The notes below the pieces were generated by a model. That model had not been told where the DNA came from and made no database searches. It saw only the letters and a program-made list of their open reading frames with translations. Of a stretch of 64,000 bases of DNA, positions 36,305-46,417 are shown one piece after another. A program made the translations under genes and the position numbers. Origin of the DNA: Hyphomicrobiales bacterium (GTDB lineage Bacteria; Pseudomonadota; Alphaproteobacteria; Rhizobiales; Rhizobiaceae). Numbering within the stretch: the first letter of the stretch is position 1; every line of letters begins with the position of its first letter. The stretch covers positions 1-64,000 of the forward strand of contig UBTF01000010.1 of the NCBI GenBank assembly GCA_900468285.1, given 5' to 3'.

Positions 36305-37678
36305 ATGACCAAATCTCTTACCTTTCTTGCCACGGTGGCGCTCTCCGCTCTGTCCACGTGTATCGCGCATGCCGAAGACATCAAGATCAAGATTTCCACG
36401 CTTGCCGAGCGCAGCGCTCCGGGCCGCGTTACCAACATCGAAGGTGCGGCGGAGATCATGAACAAGCAGTTCAAAGCTGCCGGTGTCGACAAGCGCATCG
36501 TCGTCGAAGCCAACAACAGCGCCGTCAAGGGCTGGGACGATTTGGCGCTGGAAACGCTAAAGGCGTTGTCTGTTGGGCAGGGCCCGGATATCTACGTTCT
36601 GCCGCATGAGTGGATCGGCCAATTTGCCCAGGATGGCTATGCCCTGCAGATGGACGACAAGATCGCCGCTGCTCCGTGGGTCTATGGCGATATCCTGCCG
36701 GTCTTGTGGAATTCAGCCAAGGCAGCCGACGGCAAAATCTATGGTGTGCCGCAGGATGCGGAGATCCGTATGTTCTTCTACAACAAGGACATGCTGCGCA
36801 AGATAGGGAAGGACGAAGCCTTCATCGAAGGCCTGCCAGCCAAGGTCGAGGCGGGCGAATTCACGCTCGATGACCTGACCGCCCTTTCCAAGGAAGTCGT
36901 CGATGGCAAGGCCGCAGATTACGGCATGCTGCATCGCCCGAATGTCGGTATCGACTACCTTATGGTCTTCCAGTCCTATGGCGTGAAGTTCATGGACGAA
37001 AAGTCGGGCAAGCTGATTTTCCCGAAGGCCGAGATGACCAAGGCGCTTGGATGGTACGAGCGTAACGCCAAGCAGGGCGTGACCCCGGTCGACAATACGG
37101 CCATGAGCTGGGACGCCATCCAGGGCGCCTTCAAGCAGGAAAAGGCCTTTGTCTTCCATCAGGGCGTCTGGGCCGTTGCATGGCAGGTTGGTGAAAAGAA
37201 CGGCGCGACATGGCCGACCGACAAGGAAGGCTATTTCAATAAGATCGGCTGGATTCCAGCACCTGCCGCAGAAATAGGCGGCAAGCCTGCCAACCTGTCG
37301 CATCCGCTTCTCTATACGGTAAACGCCAAGAGCAAGAATGCCGAGATTGCTGCCAATCTCGTCGCGCTGGCGACACTGCCTTACTTTAGCAACGAACACG
37401 CCGTTACCTCTTACCACACGGCCATCAGCAATGCGCAGACGGCGATGCCGAAATACAAGGACAACTGGGTCCTGTCGGCTGCTTCGCCGATGATGGAGCA
37501 CGCCCAGTTCGTGCCGAACCACACCAAGTTCGGCAGCTACAACAAAGTTCTGTTCAGCGGCCTGCAGGCTGTCGAAACTGGAAAGATGACGGCCGAACAG
37601 GCTGTCGAATTCATCGCGGACGAACTCGAGCTGCAGTTCGGCGGAGATATCGAGATCCGCGCCGCCGCCAGCAACTGA
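36305..37678 (+). CDS. ABC transporter substrate-binding protein (sugar/phosphodiester type)
   Basis: A 457-residue family 1 extracellular binding protein. The signal peptide is MTKSLTFLATVALSALSTCIAHA, with cleavage before EDIKIK. The mature part has the pattern of MalE/UgpB-like proteins (GPDIYVLPHEWIGQFAQDGY, GKIYGVPQDAEIRMFFYNKD). It captures substrate in the periplasm for the two permeases that follow. The glycerophosphodiesterase at the operon end suggests that glycerophosphodiesters or similar sugar phosphodiesters are carried (inference). Confidence 0.85.
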   Translation: MTKSLTFLATVALSALSTCIAHAEDIKIKISTLAERSAPGRVTNIEGAAEIMNKQFKAAGVDKRIVVEANNSAVKGWDDLALETLKALSVGQGPDIYVLPHEWIGQFAQDGYALQMDDKIAAAPWVYGDILPVLWNSAKAADGKIYGVPQDAEIRMFFYNKDMLRKIGKDEAFIEGLPAKVEAGEFTLDDLTALSKEVVDGKAADYGMLHRPNVGIDYLMVFQSYGVKFMDEKSGKLIFPKAEMTKALGWYERNAKQGVTPVDNTAMSWDAIQGAFKQEKAFVFHQGVWAVAWQVGEKNGATWPTDKEGYFNKIGWIPAPAAEIGGKPANLSHPLLYTVNAKSKNAEIAANLVALATLPYFSNEHAVTSYHTAISNAQTAMPKYKDNWVLSAASPMMEHAQFVPNHTKFGSYNKVLFSGLQAVETGKMTAEQAVEFIADELELQFGGDIEIRAAASN

Positions 37679-37745
37679 GCCCAATCACAATCCGTGCCGC
37701 ACGGCCTCTGTCGGGCGGCATCGTTTCTCCCATTGGTACCTTTTA

Positions 37746-38657
37746 ATGTCGAATTTCCAGCTCAGGCCTCATCGGCCCGCTCGGCCGCTGCTTTATCTCG
37801 CACCGGCCACCGCGCTCCTTGCCGTGTTTTTCCTCGCACCAATCGTCGTCAACGAGGTTATCGCCTTTACTGATATGGGCGCCAATCTTCGTGTCGGTGA
37901 ATTCACCGTCAAGAATTTCGAGCGGATCGTGCAGCGTGACGCGCGCCTGCCCATGGTATTGCTGACAACGCTGGTTTACGTGACCGCCACGCTGTTCATC
38001 TTCAATGTCGGCCTCGGTGCGCTTCTTGCGATGACTTCGACGGCAATCCCTGAAAGGCTCGGCAACTTCTTCCGTGGCCTCTGGCTCCTGCCGCGGATGT
38101 CGCCAGCCGTGCTCTACGGCATATTGTGGATCTGGATTGCCGATCCGTCGCCGTCTGGCCTGCTCAATCAGGTCACCGGAACGTTCGGCCTGCCACCAAT
38201 CAATCTGCGTAACGATTTCCCGCTCTTCCTCGTCATCCTGGCAAATGGTGTGGTCGGCGCCTCCTTCGCGATGGTCATTCTCACCTCGTCGGTTCGCTCC
38301 ATCCCCTCGCATCTGGCCAACGCCGCACGGGTCGATGGCGCTAGCGAATGGGGCGTCCTGCGCCATGTCGTGGCGCCGGCGTTGTCGCAGCCGATCCGCT
38401 TCATCACGATCTATCAGGCGCTTTCGCTGATGACGACCTATGAATATATCCTGTTGATCACCGGCGGCGGCCCGGTCTACGATTCCACGCCTTACGCGCT
38501 CTATATCTATCGCCGCGCATTCGAAAACGGTGCTTACGCCTACGGCGCTGCGCTGGCGCTCGGCCTGATGGTGATCGGCATCGCCTTTACCCTCCTGCAA
38601 TGGCGCATCACCAATATGCGCTCCACCTTCGCCGCTCCAAAGATCGAGGTGCTGTGA
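37746..38657 (+). CDS. ABC transporter permease 1 (MalF-like)
   Basis: A 303-residue inner-membrane permease with six predicted helices (first: ALLAVFFLAPIVVNEVIAF). The cytoplasmic EAA loop is NAARVDGASEWGVLRHVVAP near residue 200, which contacts the ATPase. Its TGA overlaps the next gene's ATG (GTGATGG at 38655-38659), so translation is coupled. It is the partner of the second permease, forming the channel for the binding protein at 36305. Confidence 0.88.
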   Translation: MSNFQLRPHRPARPLLYLAPATALLAVFFLAPIVVNEVIAFTDMGANLRVGEFTVKNFERIVQRDARLPMVLLTTLVYVTATLFIFNVGLGALLAMTSTAIPERLGNFFRGLWLLPRMSPAVLYGILWIWIADPSPSGLLNQVTGTFGLPPINLRNDFPLFLVILANGVVGASFAMVILTSSVRSIPSHLANAARVDGASEWGVLRHVVAPALSQPIRFITIYQALSLMTTYEYILLITGGGPVYDSTPYALYIYRRAFENGAYAYGAALALGLMVIGIAFTLLQWRITNMRSTFAAPKIEVL

Positions 38658-39742
38658 TGGCTCTTGCTCAAATGAAGACATCCCCGACCGTGTCGGCACC
38701 AGTCACGCACGATGACTGGGCCCGCCTGGAACGGCGAGGCGCGCTCAATCGCGCTGGGTTCCTCTCGGCGATCATGATCTTCCTGACGATCGTGTCTGTC
38801 CCGGTACTCCTGCCTTATTTGTGGCTGCTGGTGAAGTCTCTGACCTCTTCGGACAGTGAGGTCAGCCGAATGATCCTGTGGCGCAGCACCGCGATCGCGG
38901 CTGTTGCCTATCTCGGCGCCATCTTGCTGGCATTGCTGGCCGACCGGCTGCGCAAGCCGGCGCTGTCGTGGGCAGCACTTGGTATCGTGGTCGTTATTCT
39001 GGTAGCGATTTTCCTCGCACCATACCTGACATTCGACAATTACCGGTTCCTTTGGACTCGCGATATTGAAGGCACCGGCACAACGCGCATGGACCTTATG
39101 CCATCGGTCTGGGCGGCATTGGGCAGTTCTCTAGCCTTTGCCATCGCTCAGACGCTGATCGTCACGCTTGTTGCGACGCCTGCGGCCTATGCGCTCTCGC
39201 GTTTCGCCTTTGCCGGCCGTGAGAACTTCTTGCGCGGGCTGTTGCTGCTGCACGCCTTTCCGGCGCTGGCGCTCACAGTCGCAATCTTCATTCAGCTGCA
39301 TTACATGGGCCTGCTTAACAGTCTCATCGGCGTCGCACTGGTCATGAGTGCGCTGGAGCTGCCTTTTGCGATTTTCGTTCTCAAAGGCTTCTTCGACAAC
39401 GTTCCCTGGGACATCGAGATGAGCGCCGTGACCGATGGCGCCACCCGCTCGCAGGCCTTCCGCATGGTCGTGCTGCCGCAGGTGCGTGGCGGTCTGATCG
39501 CGGTCGCCACCTTCACCTTCCTCAGAGGGTGGGAGGAATATGTCTTCGTCCAGACGCTCTTAATCGACAAGAGCCAGATGACGATGAGCCTCTACCTCTT
39601 CTTCGTCGCACAGGACAACATGGGCGCGGATTACGGCATGATCGCCGCCGTCGGTATCGTCTACCTCCTGCCTGTGCTGATCCTTTACAACTTCACGCAG
39701 AAATACATCACCCAGATGAGTTTCGGCGGGATCAAGGGCTAA
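38657..39742 (+). CDS. ABC transporter permease 2 (MalG-like, extended)
   Basis: About 361 residues from the ATG at 38657; the frame is open further upstream but that part overlaps permease 1. The EAA loop is MSAVTDGATRSQAFRMVVLP. It is longer than usual MalG proteins (about 280) because of two extra hydrophobic helices near residues 70-120 (AVAYLGAILLALLA, ALGIVVVILVAIFLAPY) before the normal transporter core. Confidence 0.88.
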   Translation: MALAQMKTSPTVSAPVTHDDWARLERRGALNRAGFLSAIMIFLTIVSVPVLLPYLWLLVKSLTSSDSEVSRMILWRSTAIAAVAYLGAILLALLADRLRKPALSWAALGIVVVILVAIFLAPYLTFDNYRFLWTRDIEGTGTTRMDLMPSVWAALGSSLAFAIAQTLIVTLVATPAAYALSRFAFAGRENFLRGLLLLHAFPALALTVAIFIQLHYMGLLNSLIGVALVMSALELPFAIFVLKGFFDNVPWDIEMSAVTDGATRSQAFRMVVLPQVRGGLIAVATFTFLRGWEEYVFVQTLLIDKSQMTMSLYLFFVAQDNMGADYGMIAAVGIVYLLPVLILYNFTQKYITQMSFGGIKG

Positions 39743-39747
39743 CACTT

Positions 39748-40860
39748 ATGGCAAAAATCACCCTCGACAACGTCACCAAGAACTGGGGCGAAACGCAGGT
39801 TCTCAAACCGATGAACCTCGAGATCGAAAACGGCGAATTCGTCGCCATTCTTGGTCCTTCCGGCTGTGGCAAATCGACGACGCTTTTCCTGCTGGCCGGT
39901 CTTTACGCGCCAAGCGCCGGCGAGATCGCTTTCGATGGTCACAACGTCAACCGCGTCGATGCGCGTGACCGTAATGTCGGTATCGTATTTCAGTCGTATG
40001 CGCTTTACCCCAACCTGACGGTGCGGGAAAACATTGCTTTTCCGCTTCGCTTCAAAGCGATGGGCAAGGAAGAGGTTGCTCGTCGTGTGGAAGAGGCGAC
40101 AAACCTTGTGCAGATCAGCGCATTGCTCGACCGCCGTCCATCGCAGCTTTCCGGCGGCCAGCAGCAGCGTGTAGCACTTGCCCGCGCGCTGGTGAAGGAG
40201 CCGAATATTCTCCTGCTGGATGAGCCGCTGTCCAATCTCGATGCCACTTTGCGCATCACCATGCGGGCGGAGCTGAAAAGCATCCAGAAACGTCTGGGCT
40301 TCACCACGCTGATCGTCACCCACGACCAGATCGAGGCGATCACCATGGCAGACCGGATCATCTGCATGAACAATGGCGAAATAGCGCAAATCGGCACACC
40401 GGACGATCTGCATCGCCGTCCCAACAATTTGTTCGTGGCAGGCTTTATCGGCGCGCCGCCGATGAACCTCCTGAAGGGCAATGCTGATGGCCGTCGTCTT
40501 CAGGTCGCAAACGCCTCGTTTAATTTAAACGCGGAATGCTCCGGCGCCGTAACCTTCGGTCTTCGCCCGGAGGACATCACGCTTACGTCGGCTGATATAG
40601 CGCCATTTCATGGAGAGATTGTCACCGTTGAGCCGATGGGCCGTGAAGTCTTCTACACGATCAGTACGCCAGCGGGTCTCATCCATGCGCTGGAATATGG
40701 CGAAACGGTTCGGCATGCATCAGGCGCCACGGTCGGCATCACGTGCAAGTCCGAACTGACGCTTGTGTTCGACGCGTCGGGGAATCGGATCGCCGGTATC
40801 CATGCCGATCTTTCACACCATACCGTAGGTCGCGCCCGCGTGCTCGCACCCGCAAACTGA
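39748..40860 (+). CDS. ABC transporter ATPase (UgpC/MsmK type)
   Basis: A 370-residue ATPase from the ATG at 39748, five bases after the permease stop. Walker A GPSGCGKST, Q-loop VFQSYALYP, signature LSGGQQQRVALARAL, Walker B ILLLDEPLSNLD, H-loop IVTHDQIEA. A C-terminal TOBE-type domain (GFIGAPPMNLLKG, VTFGLRPEDITL) is typical of carbohydrate importers of the CUT1 class. It powers the two preceding permeases. Confidence 0.92.
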   Translation: MAKITLDNVTKNWGETQVLKPMNLEIENGEFVAILGPSGCGKSTTLFLLAGLYAPSAGEIAFDGHNVNRVDARDRNVGIVFQSYALYPNLTVRENIAFPLRFKAMGKEEVARRVEEATNLVQISALLDRRPSQLSGGQQQRVALARALVKEPNILLLDEPLSNLDATLRITMRAELKSIQKRLGFTTLIVTHDQIEAITMADRIICMNNGEIAQIGTPDDLHRRPNNLFVAGFIGAPPMNLLKGNADGRRLQVANASFNLNAECSGAVTFGLRPEDITLTSADIAPFHGEIVTVEPMGREVFYTISTPAGLIHALEYGETVRHASGATVGITCKSELTLVFDASGNRIAGIHADLSHHTVGRARVLAPAN

Positions 40861-40872
40861 CAGGAATCTTCA

Positions 40873-41595
40873 GTGACCAAAATTGTATCGCATCGAGGTG
40901 CAAATAAGTTTGCGCCGGAAAACACCTTTGCTGCGGCCGATCTCGCTTTGGAGCAAGGGGCTGATTATATCGAACTCGACGTGCGCGAAAGCGCAGATGG
41001 TGTGCTCTATGTCATCCATGACGAAACGCTGGACCGCACCACAAACGCCAAAGGTCCGGTCGGTCATATGCTGTCAGGCGCGATCGACACGCTCGATGCT
41101 GGTAGCTGGTTTGATGAAAAATTCAAGGGCGCCAAAGTGCCGAGGCTTGATGTCTATCTCGAACATCTGCGCGGTCGCGCCGGTGTCTATATCGAACTGA
41201 AATACTGCGACCCGGCCAAGGTCGTGGCACTGGTGCGAGATCTGGGCATGGTGCGCGAAACGTTTTATTTCTCCTTCTCCGAGGAGATGCGCCGCGACCT
41301 ACAAATGATTGCACCGGAATTTCGCAAGATGATGACGCTCAACATCGCCAAGTCTCCCTCTCTGGTCGGTGCAGTGCATCATGCATCGATTATCGAGATC
41401 ACACCCGAGCAAATGCGCCGCCCTGGCATCATCGAGGCAAGCCGCAAGGCAGGCCTGGACATAATGGTCTATTATGGGGGCGATGACATTGCTGTGCACC
41501 GGGAGATCGCTTCCGCGGGCGTCGATTACATCAATCTCGACCGTCCCGACCTGTTCGAGGCTGCTCGCGGTGACATGAATGGGGTTGCTGCCTGA
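40873..41595 (+). CDS. Glycerophosphodiester phosphodiesterase
   Basis: A 240-residue cytoplasmic GDPD-family enzyme that should release glycerol 3-phosphate and an alcohol from glycerophosphodiesters. The family pattern is clear: VSHRGANKFAPENTFAA, YIELDVRESADGVLYVIHDE then TLDRTT, and VYIELKY. The start is a GTG, 12 bases after the ATPase stop. No signal peptide, so it acts after import, like UgpQ. Its last base overlaps the next gene's ATG, so it is coupled to the metallophosphoesterase. Confidence 0.88.
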   Translation: MTKIVSHRGANKFAPENTFAAADLALEQGADYIELDVRESADGVLYVIHDETLDRTTNAKGPVGHMLSGAIDTLDAGSWFDEKFKGAKVPRLDVYLEHLRGRAGVYIELKYCDPAKVVALVRDLGMVRETFYFSFSEEMRRDLQMIAPEFRKMMTLNIAKSPSLVGAVHHASIIEITPEQMRRPGIIEASRKAGLDIMVYYGGDDIAVHREIASAGVDYINLDRPDLFEAARGDMNGVAA

Positions 41596-43118
41596 TGCAG
41601 ATTGCAGTGGTTGCCGATGTTCATCTCCATGATCTCTACGGCGGCTATGGATGGATAGAGGAGGGCAGTGGCGATATTGCCCTTCGCACGTTTGAAGAGA
41701 CGATGGCATCCACGCGGGTGTTCAACGAAAGCCATGCGGCATTTATGGCTGTTTTGGATGATATCGTGAGGCGCGGCATCCGGGTTTTGGTGCTGTTAGG
41801 CGACTATTCAGACGACGGTCAGCCAGGCGCCGTTGCGGCCTTGAAGCGCATTCTTTCTTCATATGAGGAACGGCACGGTATGCGGTTTTTCGTGACGTTC
41901 GGAAATCATGATTGTTTCGGCCCCGCGACGCGTCATCAGGCTAAATGGCTGACAAAGGGCGATGGCCTTGATCCGCTTCTCGTCACGAGTAATGATGAAA
42001 CACCGGCGCCGGCCGTCTTTCAAATCGGAATGCTTGGCATGTCGACCGCGGATGCGGTCGAAGCCATGGCGAATTACGGGTTCATTCGGCCTGATAAAGT
42101 GCTTCATTGGGAAACACCCTTCGGCCACAGTGACGACCTGGCAAGAGGGTATCCTGTAGACAGCAACCCTGCAGGTCTTGATTTCTCCTATCTCGTCGAA
42201 CCTTTGGAGGGCCTCTGGCTTCTGATCTTGGATGCTAATGTTTTCCACCGTGAAAATGGTGCTTGGCAGGTGAGGTCGAATGCAGCATGGGATCATGTTT
42301 TGAAACAACGCCCGTACATGCTGAACTGGATCGCGAATGTGGCCGAACGCGCATCGCGCTCGGGCAAGATGCTTCTGGCATTTTCTCACTATCCAGCCTT
42401 GCCTTTGGCAATGACCGGCAAGGGCAACATGCGCAGGGCAGCCAGCACGCCGGATTGGTCAAAACGGATGCCTTCACTTGAAAGCGGTCGTCTTTTGGCT
42501 CAAGCCGGTATCCGCTGGCATTTTAGTGGCCATATGCATGTAGCAGGGCGAATAGAGTACGACAGCCTCGTCAATCTGGCAGTTCCATCGCCAGTCGCTT
42601 ATCCCGGTGGATATGTTGTCGTCACCTGTGGTGAAGGAAGTGTTGATTGTGAATTTGCCCGGTTAAAGGATGTGCCGGGTTTCGACACGGCAACTGCTGC
42701 CTACAATGCACAAGTCCGGCGGGCAGACATGGGGCCAGCTTTTCATGAAACAATTGCCGCCAAAGACTATAGCGACTTCCTACATGCTCATCAAAAAGGG
42801 GTCATAACCTCGATACATCTTCAGAAGGATTGGCCACCGGGTATCGTTGAAAGTCTCAACATACCAGTAAGACAATTGCTTAGTGCTGCTCCTTACCTCG
42901 CCAGTCAGTTGAAACATTGGCCCGACATTGGAGAGTTTCAGCTAGCTCACATGCTGGAGGACTACTACTTCATCCGGTCGGGAGGTGAGGAAACAATGCG
43001 CGCACTGCCTGACGAGCGCATCTCGTTCTATCGCCACTTGGGCAACGCGCTTCATGCCAGCGGCACGACAGGAATGCCCATCGAGTATCTAGCTACCTTG
43101 CTCGCCGCTTTATTGTAA
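41595..43118 (+). CDS. Calcineurin-like metallophosphoesterase
   Basis: A 507-residue phosphoesterase with all metal motifs: VVADVHLHD (DxH), LLGDYSDDG (GDxxDD), TFGNHD, FSHYPALP and FSGHMHVAG (GHxH). The C-terminal 170 residues after about 330 are not recognised. No signal peptide. It is the last gene of the ABC operon and probably completes phosphodiester breakdown, hydrolysing a mono- or diester product of the GDPD step (inference). Confidence 0.85.
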   Translation: MQIAVVADVHLHDLYGGYGWIEEGSGDIALRTFEETMASTRVFNESHAAFMAVLDDIVRRGIRVLVLLGDYSDDGQPGAVAALKRILSSYEERHGMRFFVTFGNHDCFGPATRHQAKWLTKGDGLDPLLVTSNDETPAPAVFQIGMLGMSTADAVEAMANYGFIRPDKVLHWETPFGHSDDLARGYPVDSNPAGLDFSYLVEPLEGLWLLILDANVFHRENGAWQVRSNAAWDHVLKQRPYMLNWIANVAERASRSGKMLLAFSHYPALPLAMTGKGNMRRAASTPDWSKRMPSLESGRLLAQAGIRWHFSGHMHVAGRIEYDSLVNLAVPSPVAYPGGYVVVTCGEGSVDCEFARLKDVPGFDTATAAYNAQVRRADMGPAFHETIAAKDYSDFLHAHQKGVITSIHLQKDWPPGIVESLNIPVRQLLSAAPYLASQLKHWPDIGEFQLAHMLEDYYFIRSGGEETMRALPDERISFYRHLGNALHASGTTGMPIEYLATLLAALL

Positions 43119-43224
43119 TTCCACTTTATGGGTTCGTTGGTTCATATCCCTTCAAGAGTGGAGAATATTCGGACGTCGCTCTAAGTATTCTTCGATAATG
43201 AGAAAATTCAAGTTCGCCGCTTGA

Positions 43225-43850
43225 TCAGTCGCATGTGCTTGATGATATGCCGGCCTGACCCCTCAACATGTTGGGCAATAATGCCGCTGCGCCATCGGCA
43301 TCTTGGCTCTCGATGCAGTTAAGCAAACCGCGGTGCTCGTTTATTACGCTTGTTTGGCGGCTTAGTGAGGTCGGGAACTGCCGGCTGATGGCGGAAATGA
43401 TTTCCCGGTGTCGCCACCATAAGTCGACCGCGTGGCGGTTGTAGTGACGCTCGTACATGACCTGATAAAATGCCATGTCTAGCTTTGAATGAGCATGAGG
43501 ATCGGCAAAATTCAAATCCTCCATCCGCGCCTGCAAATCTTCCAGGGCGTTGAGATCCGCCTTGGTTGCAAGGCCCACGAACCAACGCGTCAGGGCTGGC
43601 TCGATCAGAACCTCGATCTCAAAAATATCGCGCACGAAGGTTTCGTCTATCGCCCGCACACGCGCGCCGCGGTTTGGCATCATGACAACAAATCCCTAGC
43701 CACGAAGTTGCTGCAACGCCTCTCTTACGGGGTTGGTCGACGTTCCCATCCGTTCGGCAAGTTCGGAAACTTTTAGCAGTTCATTTGCGACGAACCGGCC
43801 CTGAATGATGTCGTCAGAATCCGCTGATTGTTCCAATGACAGCGGAAGTG
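43225..43850 (-). pseudogene. GntR-family (FadR/FCD) regulator broken by a stop
   Basis: The minus strand encodes a recognisable winged helix (LKVSELAERMGTSTNPVREA then LQQLRG), then a TAG (complement of 43696-43698) where a Glu is usual, then GFVVMMPNRGARVRA and a complete FCD ligand domain to 43225. No ATG precedes the HTH, which begins next to the MCP hairpin. A shorter frame from the ATG at 43683 would give an FCD domain without DNA-binding part. Best read as a decayed regulator. Confidence 0.75.
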
Positions 43851-43874
43851 GCGCCAAATGGTTTTGGCACCACT
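43847..43874. terminator. Hairpin downstream of the chemotaxis receptor
   Basis: A 12-bp stem, AGTGGCGCCAAA / TTTGGCACCACT, with one mismatch and a TGGT loop, about 25 bp beyond the minus-strand stop of the receptor gene at 43897. Likely terminator, without a long T tract. Confidence 0.5.
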
Positions 43875-43896
43875 CCGAGTTAAATTGTTACGTTAT

Positions 43897-45729
43897 TCAG
43901 GCGGCCCACTGTCGCCGCAGATCGGTGTCAGAGGCTTGCCCGCCATGCAAGTCAAACTGGGCCAGCAACTGATTGAGCGCGGCAGCTTCTCGCGCAAGGC
44001 TATGGCTGGCCGCGGTGGACTGCTCGACCATGGCTGCATTCTGCTGAGTTCCCTGGTCCATCACGTTAACCGCGGTGTTGATCTCCTGCAGTCCGGTGGA
44101 CTGCTCACGAGATGATTCCACGATCGCATTGACATGACGGCTTATTTCCCGGACCTCGTCGACAATGGTGTCGAGTGAGTTTCCTGTCTGCTTTACAAGG
44201 CTGACCCCAGTCTGAACTTGCGAACCGGACGCAGCGATCAGTGTCTTGATCTCTTTTGCAGCTGTCGCTGAACGTTGAGCGAGTTCGCGAACTTCCTGTG
44301 CAACGACTGCGAACCCTTTGCCTGCTTCACCGGCGCGAGCAGCTTCAACACCGGCATTCAAGGCTAGCAGGTTGGTCTGGAACGCGATCTCATCAATAAC
44401 TGAGATGATGTTGCCCATTTCACCTGCGGATTTCTCAATAGCCATCATGGCCTGCACCGCGTCTTGCATCAACTCGCCCGAGCGTTCGACCCCGCTTCGC
44501 GCTTTTTCAACCAACTTGCCTGCGTCGTCGGCGCGTTTGGCTGAGTCCCTTACGGTCGTGGTGATCTGTTCCAGCGCCGCTGCCGTTTCCTCGACAGATG
44601 CAGCCTGCTGTTCCGTGCGCCTCGACAGATCGTCAGCTGCAGATCTAATTTCATTTGCGCCAGCATCGATGCCAGCCGCGTTCTGTCCAACGGATTTGAG
44701 AACCGAGTAGAGTTTCTCGACAGATCCGTTGAAATTAGAGCGAAGCTCGTCGAGCGTGCCCGTGAATGGAGTACGGATTCGGTGAGAGACATTCCCGTCG
44801 GCCAGAGCTTCCAGACCACCGCGGAGCGCGTCGACCGCGAATTTCGTGTTCGCTGCATCTTCCGCTTTCTGTCTCTCCCGTTCCAGTCTCTCGTTTTCAG
44901 ATAAGACACGGTCAGCATCTGACTGTTTTTCAAGACGGTTCTTTTCGATTGCATTGTCACGGAAAACCGCGACTGCCGACGCCATGCTGCCGAGCTCATC
45001 ACGTCGATCGGCACACGGAATGACCTCATCGACTTTTCCAGACGCTAGCGACATCATCCGTGAGCGCAGACGCTCGATCGGAGACGTGATCTCGCGTTTT
45101 GTGACAAACATTGCCAAGAAAAGCGTTAGTGAAAAAACCCCGGCGAGGGTTAAAAGGGTATAAAGGATCGTATCATTCGTCTTGTCGGAGAGTTCCGCGG
45201 ACCTGATCTTGATGCCATCGCTAGCGCCATTGATCCACGTTCTCATCTCACCGATTGTCGTGGCAGTTTTCTCGTCAGCCTGAACAAGGAGCGCTTTTGC
45301 CTCCTCATCTCGATTGGCCGATCCTGCCGCTACCGCCTTGTCGGTAATCTCGATGATTGATTCAGCCTGAGACTGGAGAGCACCGAGCGTCTGGCTCTCT
45401 TCCGGAATCAGACTTTCGGCATTGTCGATCAGTTCGTGAAGTCTTGTTTTGCTCGCAGCGTAGTCATCCGTCGCTCTCTTCATTCCCGCTGTACCAGCGT
45501 CGTAGAGAAAGACCTGATATGCGTCATAAACGATTGCGACCAGGCGCTGGCTGGCGATCGCCATATCGATCTCCGCGTTGCCGTCATTGGCGATGAAGTC
45601 TGAGTATTCGGTGTCGGCGGATTTAAAGTTGCTTGAGACATAGAGAGCCCCTCCAATGCCGATCAGGCATGTGGGAAGGACCAGAGACAGGACTTTCGTC
45701 CTGATCCGGAGGTTTTGCATGAGGGACAT
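43897..45729 (-). CDS. Methyl-accepting chemotaxis protein
   Basis: A 610-residue chemoreceptor. TM1 is [18 protein letters not shown]; a periplasmic four-helix-bundle sensor runs from about 35 to 185. TM2 is [20 protein letters not shown] (about 190-210), then HAMP, then the signalling domain with the hairpin tip [20 protein letters not shown] followed by [20 protein letters not shown]. It lacks a C-terminal NWETF-type CheR tether. The ligand is unknown. Monocistronic. Confidence 0.92.
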   Translation of the reverse strand: MSLMQNLRIRTKVLSLVLPTCLIGIGGALYVSSNFKSADTEYSDFIANDGNAEIDMAIASQRLVAIVYDAYQVFLYDAGTAGMKRATDDYAASKTRLHELIDNAESLIPEESQTLGALQSQAESIIEITDKAVAAGSANRDEEAKALLVQADEKTATTIGEMRTWINGASDGIKIRSAELSDKTNDTILYTLLTLAGVFSLTLFLAMFVTKREITSPIERLRSRMMSLASGKVDEVIPCADRRDELGSMASAVAVFRDNAIEKNRLEKQSDADRVLSENERLERERQKAEDAANTKFAVDALRGGLEALADGNVSHRIRTPFTGTLDELRSNFNGSVEKLYSVLKSVGQNAAGIDAGANEIRSAADDLSRRTEQQAASVEETAAALEQITTTVRDSAKRADDAGKLVEKARSGVERSGELMQDAVQAMMAIEKSAGEMGNIISVIDEIAFQTNLLALNAGVEAARAGEAGKGFAVVAQEVRELAQRSATAAKEIKTLIAASGSQVQTGVSLVKQTGNSLDTIVDEVREISRHVNAIVESSREQSTGLQEINTAVNVMDQGTQQNAAMVEQSTAASHSLAREAAALNQLLAQFDLHGGQASDTDLRRQWAA

Positions 45730-46312
45730 GGGAACACTTCCATGAATAGGGGTGGGAGACGCAAAAAAACGGAGTGGACATCATCGTCCGCGTTTCAGAG
45801 CGGCTTCTGCCGTTCGCGCCTCTACCCCAAGATTATGGGGGATAATTATCAGTTAAAGAATTAAAGTGTTATTAAGCTTATTCTGGGTTGAGTTGTGAGC
45901 TTTTCGCGATACTCAAAGCAACCCTAAATAAACACTTCCTGATGTAAGGCGATGTTCAAGGAGGTGGCGCCAAGATCGTCGGGTGTCGACAGGGTGAATC
46001 GAAACGGACGCTTCGGTTCATTTGGAAGAGCGCCTGGCGAAACACGCCGGTATTGGCATTGAGGATGGCTAGATATCATCATGGACAGGCTGGGCGGCAT
46101 GCAGCTGGGGCGCTCAGCAAACCGGAAGACGTCGCAAAACCCGATTGCTTTCCTCCTTCAGACCGCGCAGCTTTGATCACTCGGACCGAGTAAAAAAATC
46201 GACGGAGGGACGGCGTGAAGACGATTAACACCCAACCCAGCTTCGTCATAGCCTAGACGGCTCAGTAAACCTCTCCGTGGATGAGAGCCCCTTCATATCC
46301 GTCATATCTTGA
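45730..46312. other. Intergenic region
   Basis: About 580 bp between the divergent receptor and YihY genes. No gene is supported. CCCCAAGATTATGGGG at about 45826-45841 is a short inverted repeat upstream of the receptor and may be a control site. Confidence 0.35.
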
Positions 46313-46417
46313 ATGCTAATGCATTTATGCGATAGGTGGCGGGTCGAAATCGCTAGGGTAGGGTGCTTGGACAGGAATAACAGCAAGTCAACTGAGGTTG
46401 GTGAAAACCGGGGACGT

